This document shows positions 1-8,368 of a DNA stretch of 64,000 nt, in pieces. The first letter of the stretch is position 1; each line of letters begins with the position of its first letter. Where the stretch lies: positions 4,898,001 to 4,962,000 of the forward strand of contig NZ_CP066126.1 in NCBI RefSeq assembly GCF_020544465.1, written 5' to 3'. Under the pieces are notes generated by a model. That model was given only the letters and a program-made list of their open reading frames with translations. It made no database searches and had not been told where the DNA came from. A program made the translations under genes and the position numbers. Source of the stretch: Chromobacterium rhizoryzae (lineage in GTDB: Bacteria; Pseudomonadota; Gammaproteobacteria; Burkholderiales; Chromobacteriaceae).

Positions 1-2142
1 CAGCCGGTACTCGATGAACAGGTCCACCAGCCGCTCGGACGCCAGTTCCAGCACCGGCTGCGCGCCGGTGCCTTTCAGCCACCCGGCCGGATTGGTCTTG
101 CCGGCATGGTATTTCAGGCGGCCGCCCACGGTCAGGTCGCCGTTCAGCCAATGCTTGCCGGCGGAAATCACGTATACGCTCTTGGGCGGGATGCGGGTCG
201 GAATCAGGCTCCAGGCGAAGCCGTTCTGATTGCACACCGCGGCGTCGCGCCGGCTCGCCTGGTTCACCGAGCACACTTCCGGGTCCAGGTAGCGCGTGGC
301 GGCGGCCTCCACGAAGAAAGACGGGCTGTGGTAGTCCACGCCGAACTCGAAGCCGCGCAGCTCCACCTTGTCGTAGTTGAGGAAGGTCAGATTGCCCTGC
401 CACGACGGCATGCCCGGCGTCCGGTCCAGCCAGGCGCTGGAAATATAATCCGCCACCTTGTTGTTGAAATAAGCGGCCTTGAAGCCGATGCGTTCCTGAT
501 CGCGGAACACGTCCTGGAAGCTCGCCTTCAAGCCCAGTTCCAGGTTCAGCGAACGTTCCGGCCGCAAGGGGTTGTACGGGTTGTAGCTGAACACCTCGGA
601 GGAGGTGGTGGTTTCATACAGGCTGGGAGTGCGATAGGCGCGGCCGCCCTTGGCGTAGACATCCAGCCACTTGGCCAGGTGCACGTCGACCTGGCCGGTC
701 AAATCCAGCTTGGGCGCGTAATCCGCTTCCAGATTGGTCGCATAGTCGCGCGTGGTCGAACCATGCAGATTCGCGCCCAGGGAGAAGCTGGCCCAGCGAT
801 AGGACAGCACGGCGTTGCCGAACAGGCTGCGCTCGTTGCGCACGCCGTTGCGCGAGGCCACCAGCGTCCGCGGCTGCTCGGTGTAGCGGCTGGTGGGCTG
901 GGTGCGCTCCTGCTGGAAGGCCAGGCCGTAGCTCAGGCTCAAGGGCAGCGCCTCCAGTTCCGAGCGGTTGAGCAAATTGAAGCCATGGCGCTTGTTGTTG
1001 TAGGCATGCATGTACTGATCGCCGTAGGACGCGCCGGGACGGCCGGCCCACAAGCCGTTGTGCTGGTCCAGATCCGCCTCGGTGGCCCACAGGCCCAGGT
1101 TCAGGTCGATCAGCTTGTTGTCGCTGGGCGTATAGCTGTAGTTGGCGCTGTAGGCGTGCACGACGGCGCTGCCCAGCGCCCATTGCGGCATGGACTCCAC
1201 GCCCGGCGGCAGTTCCTGGAAGTTCTTGTCGTTGGAGTTCTTGTACCAGTAGGCGGCCAGCAGTTCGCCGGCCTGCTGGCGGTGGCGGCGGAAGATCAGC
1301 TTCAGTCGCTGCGCGTCGTTCAGCGCGAAGCCCAGCTTGGCCAGCAGCGAATCGCTTTCGTAACTGGTGTTCACCACTTCCTGGCCGCGCGACACCACCG
1401 CCTCCGGGTAGCCGTCGAAACCGTGGCTGCCGGCGAAGTAATTGCCGGAGCGCCGCTTGCTGTAGGCCAGCAAGGCGTCCAGGCCGGGCTGCCGATAGGC
1501 CAGCGCCAGCGTGGCCGAGCCGTTGTTGAAGGTGCGCGGGCTGAGGCCGTTGTTGAGCTGGTAATACACCTGGTCGCGCTCATCGTCCGGCACCCGGGGC
1601 GTCTTGTTGTTGTTGTACACGCTGCCCTTCAGCAGCACGCCGAAATCCTTGCCGGGGCGCAGCACGTCCTCGACGCCCAAGGTGCGCATCTGCACCAGGC
1701 CTCCGATCGCGCCGCTGGAGAAGGCGCCGTTGCTGGCGCCCTCCTCCACGCTGACCTTGCTGATCAGGTCCGAATCGATATAGGTGCGGTCGCTGGTGCC
1801 CTGGTAGCCGCGGGCGGTGTGGGTGGATTGCAGGCTGCCGTCTATCAAGACCGGCACCCGGCCTTCGCCTTGCAGGCCGCGGATGCCCAGGTCGATGGCG
1901 CCGGCTTCGTTGCGGATATTGTTGACCTGCACGCTGGGCAGGCCGGAGAAGATGTCGGCGTTGCCGGTGCCGCGCGCGCGGCGCAATTGCTCTGCGTCCA
2001 GCACCTCGCCATGCAAGAGCGCGGCTTTGCGCTCGGCGTTGACGTGGACGGTTTCCATTTGCGGCGCGGGTTCGGCGGCCAGCAGGGTTTGCGGATGGGC
2101 TGCCGACAATAACAGGCAGGCGGAAAGGCTCCGGTATTTCAT
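1..2142 (-). CDS. TonB-dependent outer-membrane receptor, probably heme/hemoglobin or siderophore type (C-terminus outside window)
   Basis: Reading the minus strand from ATG 2142 gives 714 open codons to base 1, so the gene is cut at its 3' end. It starts with a signal peptide (MKYRSLSACLLLSAA) and a TonB-box-like stretch (ETVHVNAE). A plug domain follows, with IRGLQGEGRVPVLIDG and GAIGGLVQMRT, then a long beta-barrel rich in Y/N/D turns. Around residue 500-530, YRTPSLYE and NPLRPERS resemble the FRAP and NPNL motifs of heme/hemoglobin receptors, but not exactly. The product would import an iron compound across the outer membrane using TonB-ExbBD energy. A Fur box lies 40 bases upstream of the start, which supports an iron role. 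The substrate cannot be fixed from sequence alone; a siderophore is the alternative. Confidence 0.85.
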   Translation of the reverse strand, partial: MKYRSLSACLLLSAAHPQTLLAAEPAPQMETVHVNAERKAALLHGEVLDAEQLRRARGTGNADIFSGLPSVQVNNIRNEAGAIDLGIRGLQGEGRVPVLIDGSLQSTHTARGYQGTSDRTYIDSDLISKVSVEEGASNGAFSSGAIGGLVQMRTLGVEDVLRPGKDFGVLLKGSVYNNNKTPRVPDDERDQVYYQLNNGLSPRTFNNGSATLALAYRQPGLDALLAYSKRRSGNYFAGSHGFDGYPEAVVSRGQEVVNTSYESDSLLAKLGFALNDAQRLKLIFRRHRQQAGELLAAYWYKNSNDKNFQELPPGVESMPQWALGSAVVHAYSANYSYTPSDNKLIDLNLGLWATEADLDQHNGLWAGRPGASYGDQYMHAYNNKRHGFNLLNRSELEALPLSLSYGLAFQQERTQPTSRYTEQPRTLVASRNGVRNERSLFGNAVLSYRWASFSLGANLHGSTTRDYATNLEADYAPKLDLTGQVDVHLAKWLDVYAKGGRAYRTPSLYETTTSSEVFSYNPYNPLRPERSLNLELGLKASFQDVFRDQERIGFKAAYFNNKVADYISSAWLDRTPGMPSWQGNLTFLNYDKVELRGFEFGVDYHSPSFFVEAAATRYLDPEVCSVNQASRRDAAVCNQNGFAWSLIPTRIPPKSVYVISAGKHWLNGDLTVGGRLKYHAGKTNPAGWLKGTGAQPVLELASERLVDLFIEYRL

Positions 2143-2181
2143 GGCGTGGGTGGGGTGGGGTTCAGGAGCGCCGAAGTTAAT

Positions 2182-2200
2182 GCTAATGATTCTCATTAAC
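2182..2200 (-). promoter_or_regulatory. Fur box upstream of the TonB receptor
   Basis: On the minus strand the 19 bases read GTTAATGAGAATCATTAGC. This matches the classical 19-bp Fur consensus at 16 positions by hand count. It lies 40 bases before the receptor start and just downstream of a perfect -10 hexamer, so iron-loaded Fur would block transcription. Confidence 0.82.
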
Positions 2201-2207
2201 AATGGTA

Positions 2208-2213
2208 ATTATA
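2208..2213 (-). promoter_or_regulatory. Candidate -10 element (TATAAT) for the TonB receptor
   Basis: The minus strand has a perfect TATAAT at 2213-2208, immediately upstream of the Fur box. No good -35 hexamer sits 17 bases further up (GGCCGG region), so the promoter is inferred from the -10 element and the operator position. Confidence 0.5.
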
Positions 2214-2251
2214 CCAAGCCCCTCTCCGCACCGGCCCCACCCGGCACGCGG

Positions 2252-2722
2252 CTATTTACCGTCCAGCGGCACTTGCCAGCGCTGATCCTTGAGCGTGCGC
2301 ATCACAATATAGGAGCAGATGTCGCGCATGCCGGGAATGCGGTTCAGCCGCTCCACGATGAAGCCGCTGAAGGCGGCCAGATTGCGGCAACGGACATGCA
2401 GCACGTAGTTGCTGGGACCGGCGACGATGTAGGCGGCGGCGATTTCCTCAAACTGCCGGATGCGCTCCATGAAGTCTTCATGCCAGTCTTCGCGCGCCCG
2501 ATCCAGCGTCACGTGGACGATGGCTTCCAGCTCGTAGCCGAGCAGGGCCGGGTCCAGTTGGGCGTGATAGCCGCGGATCAGTCCCTGGCTTTCCAGCGCG
2601 CGCACCCGCCGCAGACAGGCGGACGGAGACAGGGCCACCTGGTCGGCCAGATCCTGATTGCTGAGCCTGGCGTTGTGCTGCAATGCGGAAAGAATCCGGC
2701 AATCTATCGCGTCAAGCTGCAT
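2252..2722 (-). CDS. kynR: Lrp/AsnC-family regulator of the kyn genes (KynR-like)
   Basis: The 156-residue protein has the standard Lrp/AsnC layout. An N-terminal helix-turn-helix (LDAIDCRILSALQ, then LADQVALSPSACLRRVRAL) is followed by a RAM-type effector and oligomerisation domain. ATG 2722 was chosen because MQLDAIDCRIL is the usual family start; the frame stays open 26 codons further up but that part has no family likeness. It is divergent from kynB across a 140-bp gap. In Pseudomonas, a divergent Lrp-type KynR activates kyn genes in response to kynurenine, and the same role is inferred here. The gene symbol is based on position and family. Confidence 0.85.
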   Translation of the reverse strand: MQLDAIDCRILSALQHNARLSNQDLADQVALSPSACLRRVRALESQGLIRGYHAQLDPALLGYELEAIVHVTLDRAREDWHEDFMERIRQFEEIAAAYIVAGPSNYVLHVRCRNLAAFSGFIVERLNRIPGMRDICSYIVMRTLKDQRWQVPLDGK

Positions 2723-2862
2723 TTGCAATTTCCCATCGTTATCTGTCTGCTCCGCTGCAGTTCCTGCGAAAAGCATGCCATTAGCAAGACCAACTTGCAA
2801 TTTCTGGCGGATGCCTTGGTGCTAGCATGATTCCAGGCTTCTTACCGCTCAGGAACCGTTCC
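2723..2862. promoter_or_regulatory. Divergent regulator/kynB control region with repeated TTGCAATTT
   Basis: The 140-bp region between the Lrp-type regulator and kynB holds two exact copies of TTGCAATTT, at 2723-2731 and 2795-2803, 72 bp apart and in the same orientation. The first abuts the regulator start codon. They are candidate contact sites for the Lrp-type regulator, which commonly binds several phased sites. No clear -35/-10 pair was assigned. Confidence 0.4.
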
Positions 2863-3516
2863 ATGTTGCTCGATATCAGCCCCCCGCTGCGCGCCGGCCT
2901 GCCGGTCTGGCCCGGCGACACCGCCTTCGACGCCAGCCCCGCCTGGCAGCTGGACGCCCACTGTCCGGTCAATGTGGCGCGGCTGACGCTGTCGCCTCAC
3001 AGCGGCGCGCACGCCGACGCGCCGGCTCACTTCCAGGCCGCCGGCCAGGGTATAGGCCAGGTGGCGCTGGACGCCTATCTGGGGCCGTGCCGGCTGATCC
3101 ATTGCCTGTCCCCCGGCCCGCTGATCCGGCTGGAGCAGATCCGCGCGCGGCTTGAGGCCCGGCCCGGCCCGCTGCCCCCGCGGCTGCTGATCCGCAGTTA
3201 CGCGCGCTATCCGCTGGAGGCCTGGGACGCGGACTTCCCCGGCGTGGAGGCCGCCGCCATCGACTGGCTGGGCGGCCAGGGCGTGCGGCTGATAGGCGTG
3301 GACACCGCCTCGCTGGACCCGATGGACAGCAAGACCATGGACGCCCATCACGCCACCGCGCGCCAGCGCATGGCCATCCTGGAACAGCTGCTGCTGGATC
3401 ACGCGCCGGAGGGCGATTACGAGTTGATCGCGCTGCCGCTGAAGTTGATGAATCTGGACGCCAGCCCGGTGCGCGCCGTGCTGCGGTCCTTGCCCGTTTC
3501 CACCCCTCTCGTGTAG
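2863..3516 (+). CDS. kynB: Kynurenine formamidase (arylformamidase), cyclase family
   Basis: The 217-residue enzyme would hydrolyse N-formyl-L-kynurenine to L-kynurenine and formate, the second step of tryptophan degradation. The cyclase-family metal site is visible as [12 protein letters not shown] at residues 46-57, with H46, H50 and D52 as expected ligands. WPGD near residue 16 is also typical. ATG 2863 is preceded by AGGAA at 2851-2855 with good spacing; an upstream in-frame ATG at 2827 has no such site. Eight bases separate its stop from kynU, so the two are surely cotranscribed. No kynA (tryptophan 2,3-dioxygenase) is in the window. Confidence 0.93.
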   Translation: MLLDISPPLRAGLPVWPGDTAFDASPAWQLDAHCPVNVARLTLSPHSGAHADAPAHFQAAGQGIGQVALDAYLGPCRLIHCLSPGPLIRLEQIRARLEARPGPLPPRLLIRSYARYPLEAWDADFPGVEAAAIDWLGGQGVRLIGVDTASLDPMDSKTMDAHHATARQRMAILEQLLLDHAPEGDYELIALPLKLMNLDASPVRAVLRSLPVSTPLV

Positions 3517-3524
3517 GACCCGCC

Positions 3525-4778
3525 ATGAAACACACTCGCGAAGCTTGTCTCATCGCCGATCAGCAAGACCCGCTGGCCGGCTTCCGCCAGCGGTTCGATC
3601 TGCCGGCCAACACTTTCTATCTGGACGGCAACTCGCTGGGCGTGCTGCCCAAGGGCGCGCTGGAGCGCAGCCGGCAGGTGATCACCGGCGAATGGGGCCA
3701 TGATTTGATCCGCAGCTGGAACACCGCCGGCTGGTTCGATATGCCGGCGCGTCTGGGCGACAAGCTGGCGCCGCTCTTGGGCGCCGGTCCCGGCGAAACC
3801 GTGGTCACCGACACCACCTCGCTGAATCTGTTCAAGGCGCTGGCGGCGGCCCTGCGCATCCAGCGGCAGGCTCATCCGGAGCGCAAGGTGATCCTGTCCG
3901 AGCGCGACAACTTCCCCACCGATCTCTACATGATCCAGGGCATGATCGAATTCCTGCAGCAGGGCTATGAATTGCGTCTGATCGACGAGGCGCTGCCGCT
4001 GGAACAGGCGCTGGACGAGGACGTGGCGGTGCTGCTGCTGTCCCACGTCAATTACCGCACCGGTTATTTGTACGATATGGCCGCGGTCACCCGCAGCGCC
4101 CATCAGCGCGGCGCGCTGGCGATCTGGGACCTGGCGCACTCGGCCGGCGCGCTGCAAGTGGACCTGAACGGCGCGGACGCCGATTTCGCCGTGGGCTGCA
4201 CCTACAAATACCTGAACGGCGGACCGGGCTCGCCCGCCTTCATCTGGGTGGCCCCGCGCCATCAGAACGCTTTCTGGCAGCCCTTGTCCGGCTGGTGGGG
4301 CCACGCCAAGCCCTTCGAGATGGCGGCCGACTACGCGCCGGCCCAGGGCATACGCCGCTTCCTGTGCGGCACCCAGCCCATCGTGTCGCTGGCCTTGGTG
4401 GAATGCGGTCTGGACGTGGCGCGCCAGGTGGATGCCCAGCAGCTGCGCGCCAAATCGCTGGCGCTGACCGATCTCTTCATCGAGCTGGTGGAGCAGCGCT
4501 GCGGCGGCCACCCGCTGACCCTGATCACCCCGCGCGAGCACGCGCGCCGCGGCAGCCACGTCAGCTTCCGCCATCCGCAAGGCTTCGCGGTGATGCAGGC
4601 CTTGATCGCCAACGGCGTCATCGGCGATTACCGCGAGCCGGAAGTGCTGCGCTTCGGCATCACTCCGCTCTACCTGAGCCATGCCGACATCTGGGACTCG
4701 GTGGAAATCCTGCGCGAGATTCTGGACAGCGGCAGCTGGGATAAACCTGAGTTCCACCGCCGCGGCGCGGTGACCTGA
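3525..4778 (+). CDS. kynU: Kynureninase
   Basis: This 417-residue PLP enzyme would cleave L-kynurenine to anthranilate and L-alanine (also 3-hydroxykynurenine to 3-hydroxyanthranilate). The Schiff-base lysine is K228 in [11 protein letters not shown], and D202 in WDLAHSAGA should pair with the PLP ring nitrogen. FYLDGNSLG near residue 31 is a kynureninase hallmark. Length fits the bacterial family. It sits 8 bp after kynB. Anthranilate produced here could feed catabolism or quinolone and signalling chemistry, but no such genes are in the window. A dispersed repeat begins exactly at its stop codon. Confidence 0.96.
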   Translation: MKHTREACLIADQQDPLAGFRQRFDLPANTFYLDGNSLGVLPKGALERSRQVITGEWGHDLIRSWNTAGWFDMPARLGDKLAPLLGAGPGETVVTDTTSLNLFKALAAALRIQRQAHPERKVILSERDNFPTDLYMIQGMIEFLQQGYELRLIDEALPLEQALDEDVAVLLLSHVNYRTGYLYDMAAVTRSAHQRGALAIWDLAHSAGALQVDLNGADADFAVGCTYKYLNGGPGSPAFIWVAPRHQNAFWQPLSGWWGHAKPFEMAADYAPAQGIRRFLCGTQPIVSLALVECGLDVARQVDAQQLRAKSLALTDLFIELVEQRCGGHPLTLITPREHARRGSHVSFRHPQGFAVMQALIANGVIGDYREPEVLRFGITPLYLSHADIWDSVEILREILDSGSWDKPEFHRRGAVT

Positions 4779-4922
4779 GAACCTGTTTACGATCTGCTGC
4801 GCTTCGTGGAGCGTTGCACGGTGAGTACAAGCTCAAAATGCTCATGTACCCCTCGTACATTCCGCTTTTTCGCTCGTTTTCGCCTTGTCTCGCCCTAGCT
4901 CGCGAGATCGTCAGCACGTTCT
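4778..4922 (+). repeat. Dispersed ~145-bp repeat, copy A
   Basis: This stretch is clearly related to 50650-50791 (same strand) and 51942-52084 (opposite strand). Shared blocks include CCTGTTTACGATCTGCTGCG at the left, AAATGCTCATGTACC in the middle, and TTTTCGCCTTGTCTC and CTCGCGAGATCGT at the right. The ends are imperfect inverted repeats (AGAACCTGTTTACGATCT against AGATCGTCAGCACGTTCT). It starts on the last base of the kynU stop codon and has no convincing coding frame. Bases 4923-5063, up to the permease start, show nothing else recognisable apart from an end-like GAGCTGTTCAAAACCT at 4925-4940. Confidence 0.85.
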
Positions 4923-5063
4923 GAGAGCTGTTCAAAACCTGCATGGCGCGCGGCTTGGCCGCGCGCCGCATCAAACCGCCGCCGGCAGCCCCGCGCGGCG
5001 GCGCCATAGCGCAAGGGACGTCAGATCCCGCCAGACCGCGCCGCATAGACAGAGGAGAACATC

Positions 5064-6452
5064 ATGAGCAGTTTCCAGGACATCAAGGATAGGGAACAGG
5101 GCCTGCAGCGCCGGCTCAGCGCCGGGCAGATGAGCATGATCGCCATCGGCGGCGCCATCGGCACCGGTCTGTTCCTAGGCAGCAAGTTCGCCATCGGCTT
5201 CGCCGGCCCCAGCGTGGTGCTCAGCTACGCCATAGGCGGCCTGATCACCCTGTTGCTGATGGGCTGCCTGGCGGAGATGACGGTGGCGCACGCCACTTCC
5301 GGCTCCTTCGGCGCCTACGCCGAGCACTACGTCAGCCCGCTGGCCGGCTTCCTGGTGCGCTACAGCTATTGGGCCTGCGTGGTGCTGGCGGTGGGCACCG
5401 AAATCACCGCCGTGGCCGAATACATGCGCTACTGGTTTCCCGACACCCCGCCCTGGATCTGGATTCTGCTGTTCTCCAGCGCGCTGATCGGCGTCAACGC
5501 CACCAGCGTCAAGGCCTTCGGCACGGTGGAGTACTGGTTCTCCACCATCAAGATCTTCGCCATCGTCGCCTTCATCCTGATGGGCTGCTATGTGGTGTGG
5601 GGCAGCGGCAACCCCGCTTACGGCGCGCGCAACTTCAGCGCCGATGGCGGCTTCTTCCCCAACGGGGTCTGGGGCATGTGGGTGGCGGTGGTGATTTCCA
5701 TCTTCAGTTATCTGAGCGTGGAGATGATCGCGGTGGCCGCCGGCGAGGCGGAAAACCCGGAACAGGCGGTGCGCCAGGCTTTCCGCGCCACCATCGCGCG
5801 GCTGGTGGTGTTCTATCTGCTGTCCTTGAGCCTGATCATCGCCATCGTGCCCTGGGGCCGGATCGGCGCCGGCAACAGCCCCTTCGTCACCGTGATGCAG
5901 GTGCTGAACATCCCCTACGCCGCCGGCATTCTCAACTTCGTGGTGGTGGTGGCCGCGCTGTCGGCGATGAACAGCCAGCTCTACATCACCACCCGCATGA
6001 TGTTCAGCCTGTCCCGCGCCGGCGACGCGCCGATCGGGCTGGGCAAACTGAACCAGCGCGGCATCCCGGTCAACGCGCTCCTGCTGTCCACCAGCGGCAT
6101 CGCGCTGGCGGCGGTGCTGTACGTCTTGTTTCCGCAACAGGCGTTCACGCTGATGATCGCGCTGTCGATGTTCGGCGCGCTGTTCACCTGGCTGATGATT
6201 TTCTACACCCATCTGCGTTTCCGCCGCCATCACGATCAGGCCGGCGGCCTGGATCTGCCGTTCAAGATGCGCCTGTTTCCCTACACCACGCTGGCCGGCC
6301 TGGTGTTGATGCTGGCGATCATGATCACCACCGCCTTCACCGAGGTGTTCCGGCTGACCCTGGTCTTTGGCCTGCCCTTCCTGCTGCTGCTGGTCGTGTT
6401 GTTCCACACCGTGCGCAAGCCGCGGCCGAAGCCGGCGGCGCAACAGGGCTAG
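5064..6452 (+). CDS. APC-family amino acid permease, probably tryptophan/kynurenine or other aromatic amino acid
   Basis: The 462-residue protein has about twelve hydrophobic spans. It begins with the amino acid permease signature (RRLSAGQMSMIAIGGAIGTG, residues 16-35), which marks the AAT subfamily of the APC superfamily. It would import an amino acid by proton symport in the inner membrane. AGGAG at 5052-5056 precedes ATG 5064. It is downstream of kynBU in the same direction, separated by 285 bp holding the repeat, so an aromatic substrate is inferred from context only. It could be transcribed separately. Confidence 0.85.
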   Translation: MSSFQDIKDREQGLQRRLSAGQMSMIAIGGAIGTGLFLGSKFAIGFAGPSVVLSYAIGGLITLLLMGCLAEMTVAHATSGSFGAYAEHYVSPLAGFLVRYSYWACVVLAVGTEITAVAEYMRYWFPDTPPWIWILLFSSALIGVNATSVKAFGTVEYWFSTIKIFAIVAFILMGCYVVWGSGNPAYGARNFSADGGFFPNGVWGMWVAVVISIFSYLSVEMIAVAAGEAENPEQAVRQAFRATIARLVVFYLLSLSLIIAIVPWGRIGAGNSPFVTVMQVLNIPYAAGILNFVVVVAALSAMNSQLYITTRMMFSLSRAGDAPIGLGKLNQRGIPVNALLLSTSGIALAAVLYVLFPQQAFTLMIALSMFGALFTWLMIFYTHLRFRRHHDQAGGLDLPFKMRLFPYTTLAGLVLMLAIMITTAFTEVFRLTLVFGLPFLLLLVVLFHTVRKPRPKPAAQQG

Positions 6453-6475
6453 ACCGTCATACGAGGGCCCGCCCG

Positions 6476-6529
6476 AGAGCCGCTTCAGGATCCGCCGCGC
6501 TTCGCGCGATACGGGCTTGAAGCGGTTCT
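6476..6529. repeat. 54-bp imperfect palindrome after the permease gene
   Basis: AGAGCCGCTTCA at 6476-6487 pairs with TGAAGCGGTTCT at 6518-6529, and an inner CGCGC..GCGCG stem is also present. No T-run follows on either strand, so a simple Rho-independent terminator is not supported. The end motif (AGARCC, two bases, TTCA) resembles the ends of the 145-bp repeats, so it could be a short relative or a REP-type element. Confidence 0.5.
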
Positions 6530-6595
6530 GACACCGCGATCGGATTCGGCATAGAATATTCGGCTCGCACCCAATCCGGATAATCCGCCCCCGCC

Positions 6596-8368
6596 ATGTC
6601 ACGCCCGTCCGCTCTCGCCCCCGGCGCCAGCCTGTCCGCGCTGCTGCGCGACTTCGTCCTCCGTCATTGGCCTTACTATCTGCGCGCGGCGCTGATGCTG
6701 GCCGCCGTGGCGGTGCTCACCGTGCTGATTCCGCGCCAGATCGGAGAAATCGTCGACCTGCTGGCCAAGGGCCAGCTCGGCGCCCCGCAACTCATGCGCG
6801 AGCTGGGCTGGCTGCTGCTCTTCGGCGTGGTGATCTATCTGCTGCGCGCCGGCTGGCGGCTGCAGCTCTTCGCCGCCGCCTACCAACTGGGCGTGGAATT
6901 GCGCACCCGGCTGTATCAGCGGCTGAGCCGCCAGGGGCCGGGCTTCTACCATCACCAGCGCACCGGCGATCTGATGGCGCGCGCCACCAACGATATCGAC
7001 GCGGTGGAAATGGCCGCCGGCGAGGCGATGCTGGCCGGCTTCGACGGCAGCCTGACCCTGGTGATGGTGCTGGCGATGATGACCCTGGGCATAGACTGGC
7101 GGCTGGCCGCCGCCGCGCTGCTGCCCTTCCCGCTGATGGCCTTCGCCTTCTGGCGCATCACCCGCCGCGTGCACCAGGCCTGGGCCGGCTCGCTGCAAAG
7201 CTTCAGCCGGCTCAACGACCACGTGCAGGAAACGCTGAGCGGAGTGCGCACGCTGCGCACCCTGGGCCTGGAGGAACGCAATAGCCGCGAGCTGGCCGGC
7301 CTGGCCGCCTCCGCCGCCGACAACAGCCTGGAGGCGCAACGCTGGGAGGCGGCGTTCGAACCGGTGGTGGGGCTGACCCTGAGCACCGCGGCGGCGGCCA
7401 CGCTGGGCATCGGCGGCTATCTGGTGTGGCAGCAGCAGCTGACCATAGGCGCGCTGACCAGCTTCAGCATGTATCTGGGCCAGCTGATCTGGCCGATGTT
7501 CGCCGCCGGCTGGGTGCTGTCGCTGCTGGAACGCGGCCGCGCCGGCTGGAACCGGCTGGAGCCGGTGCTGAGCGCGCCCGAGTCCGTGGACGACAGCGGC
7601 GTCAACGCCACGGAGCCGGCCGGCGAACTGCGCTGGCGCGACCTGAACTTCACTTATCCGGGGCAAAGCGCGCCGGCCTTGCGCGCGATCGATCTGCGCC
7701 TGGGCCGCGGCCAGACCCTGGGCATCGTCGGCCCCACCGGCAGCGGCAAATCCACGCTGCTGCGCCTGCTGCTGCGCCAGTATCCGCTGCCGGCCGGCAG
7801 CGTCAGCTGGAACGGCGTGCCGCTGGAGGAATACAAGATGGACGCCTTGCGCGCGGCGATCAGCTGGGTGCCGCAGGAGTCCTTTCTGTTCTCAGCCTCG
7901 GTAGCCGACAATATCGCGCTGACGCGCCCGGACGCCGCCGAACGCGAGATCGAACGCGTGGCGCGGCTGGCGGCGGTGCACGAGGACATCCTGCGCCTGG
8001 CCCAGGGCTACGCCACCCCGGTGGGCGAAAAAGGCGTGGCCTTGTCCGGCGGCCAGCGCCAACGGCTGGCCATCGCCCGCGCCTTGCTGGCGGACGCGCC
8101 GCTGCTGCTGCTGGACGACGCCTTGTCCGCGGTGGACACCCAGACCGAGACCCAGATTCTGCAACATCTGCGCGAGGCGCGCCGCGGCCGCAGCGTGATC
8201 ATCGCCAGCCATCGGCTGTCCGCGGTGGCGGACGCCGACCACATCGTCGTACTGCAGCACGGCGGCATCGCCGAAGCCGGCAGCCACGAGGCGCTGCTGC
8301 AATTGAACGGCTGGTACGCCAGCCAGTGGCGCTATCAACAACTGGAGGCCAGCCTGGATGAAATCTGA
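6596..8368 (+). CDS. mdlA: ABC exporter half-transporter, MdlA/SmdA-like (degenerate ATP site)
   Basis: The 590-residue protein has an N-terminal six-helix exporter domain (about residues 20-320) and a C-terminal ATPase. Visible ATPase motifs are Walker A GPTGSGKS, Q-loop VPQESF, signature LSGGQRQRLAIARAL and Walker B LLLLDDALSAVD. The residue after the Walker B aspartate is Asp, not the catalytic Glu, so this subunit should contribute the weaker site of a heterodimer. It overlaps the next half-transporter by 11 bp, and the pair would form an inner-membrane exporter. The substrate is unknown; MdlAB-type pumps are described as multidrug-like. Confidence 0.88.
   Translation: MSRPSALAPGASLSALLRDFVLRHWPYYLRAALMLAAVAVLTVLIPRQIGEIVDLLAKGQLGAPQLMRELGWLLLFGVVIYLLRAGWRLQLFAAAYQLGVELRTRLYQRLSRQGPGFYHHQRTGDLMARATNDIDAVEMAAGEAMLAGFDGSLTLVMVLAMMTLGIDWRLAAAALLPFPLMAFAFWRITRRVHQAWAGSLQSFSRLNDHVQETLSGVRTLRTLGLEERNSRELAGLAASAADNSLEAQRWEAAFEPVVGLTLSTAAAATLGIGGYLVWQQQLTIGALTSFSMYLGQLIWPMFAAGWVLSLLERGRAGWNRLEPVLSAPESVDDSGVNATEPAGELRWRDLNFTYPGQSAPALRAIDLRLGRGQTLGIVGPTGSGKSTLLRLLLRQYPLPAGSVSWNGVPLEEYKMDALRAAISWVPQESFLFSASVADNIALTRPDAAEREIERVARLAAVHEDILRLAQGYATPVGEKGVALSGGQRQRLAIARALLADAPLLLLDDALSAVDTQTETQILQHLREARRGRSVIIASHRLSAVADADHIVVLQHGGIAEAGSHEALLQLNGWYASQWRYQQLEASLDEI

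Noticed and set aside
106..2112. Long rightward open frame of 668 codons at the left end
   Set aside because: It is antisense to the TonB receptor, whose frame shows a signal peptide, plug and barrel. The rightward translation is low-complexity and resembles no family.
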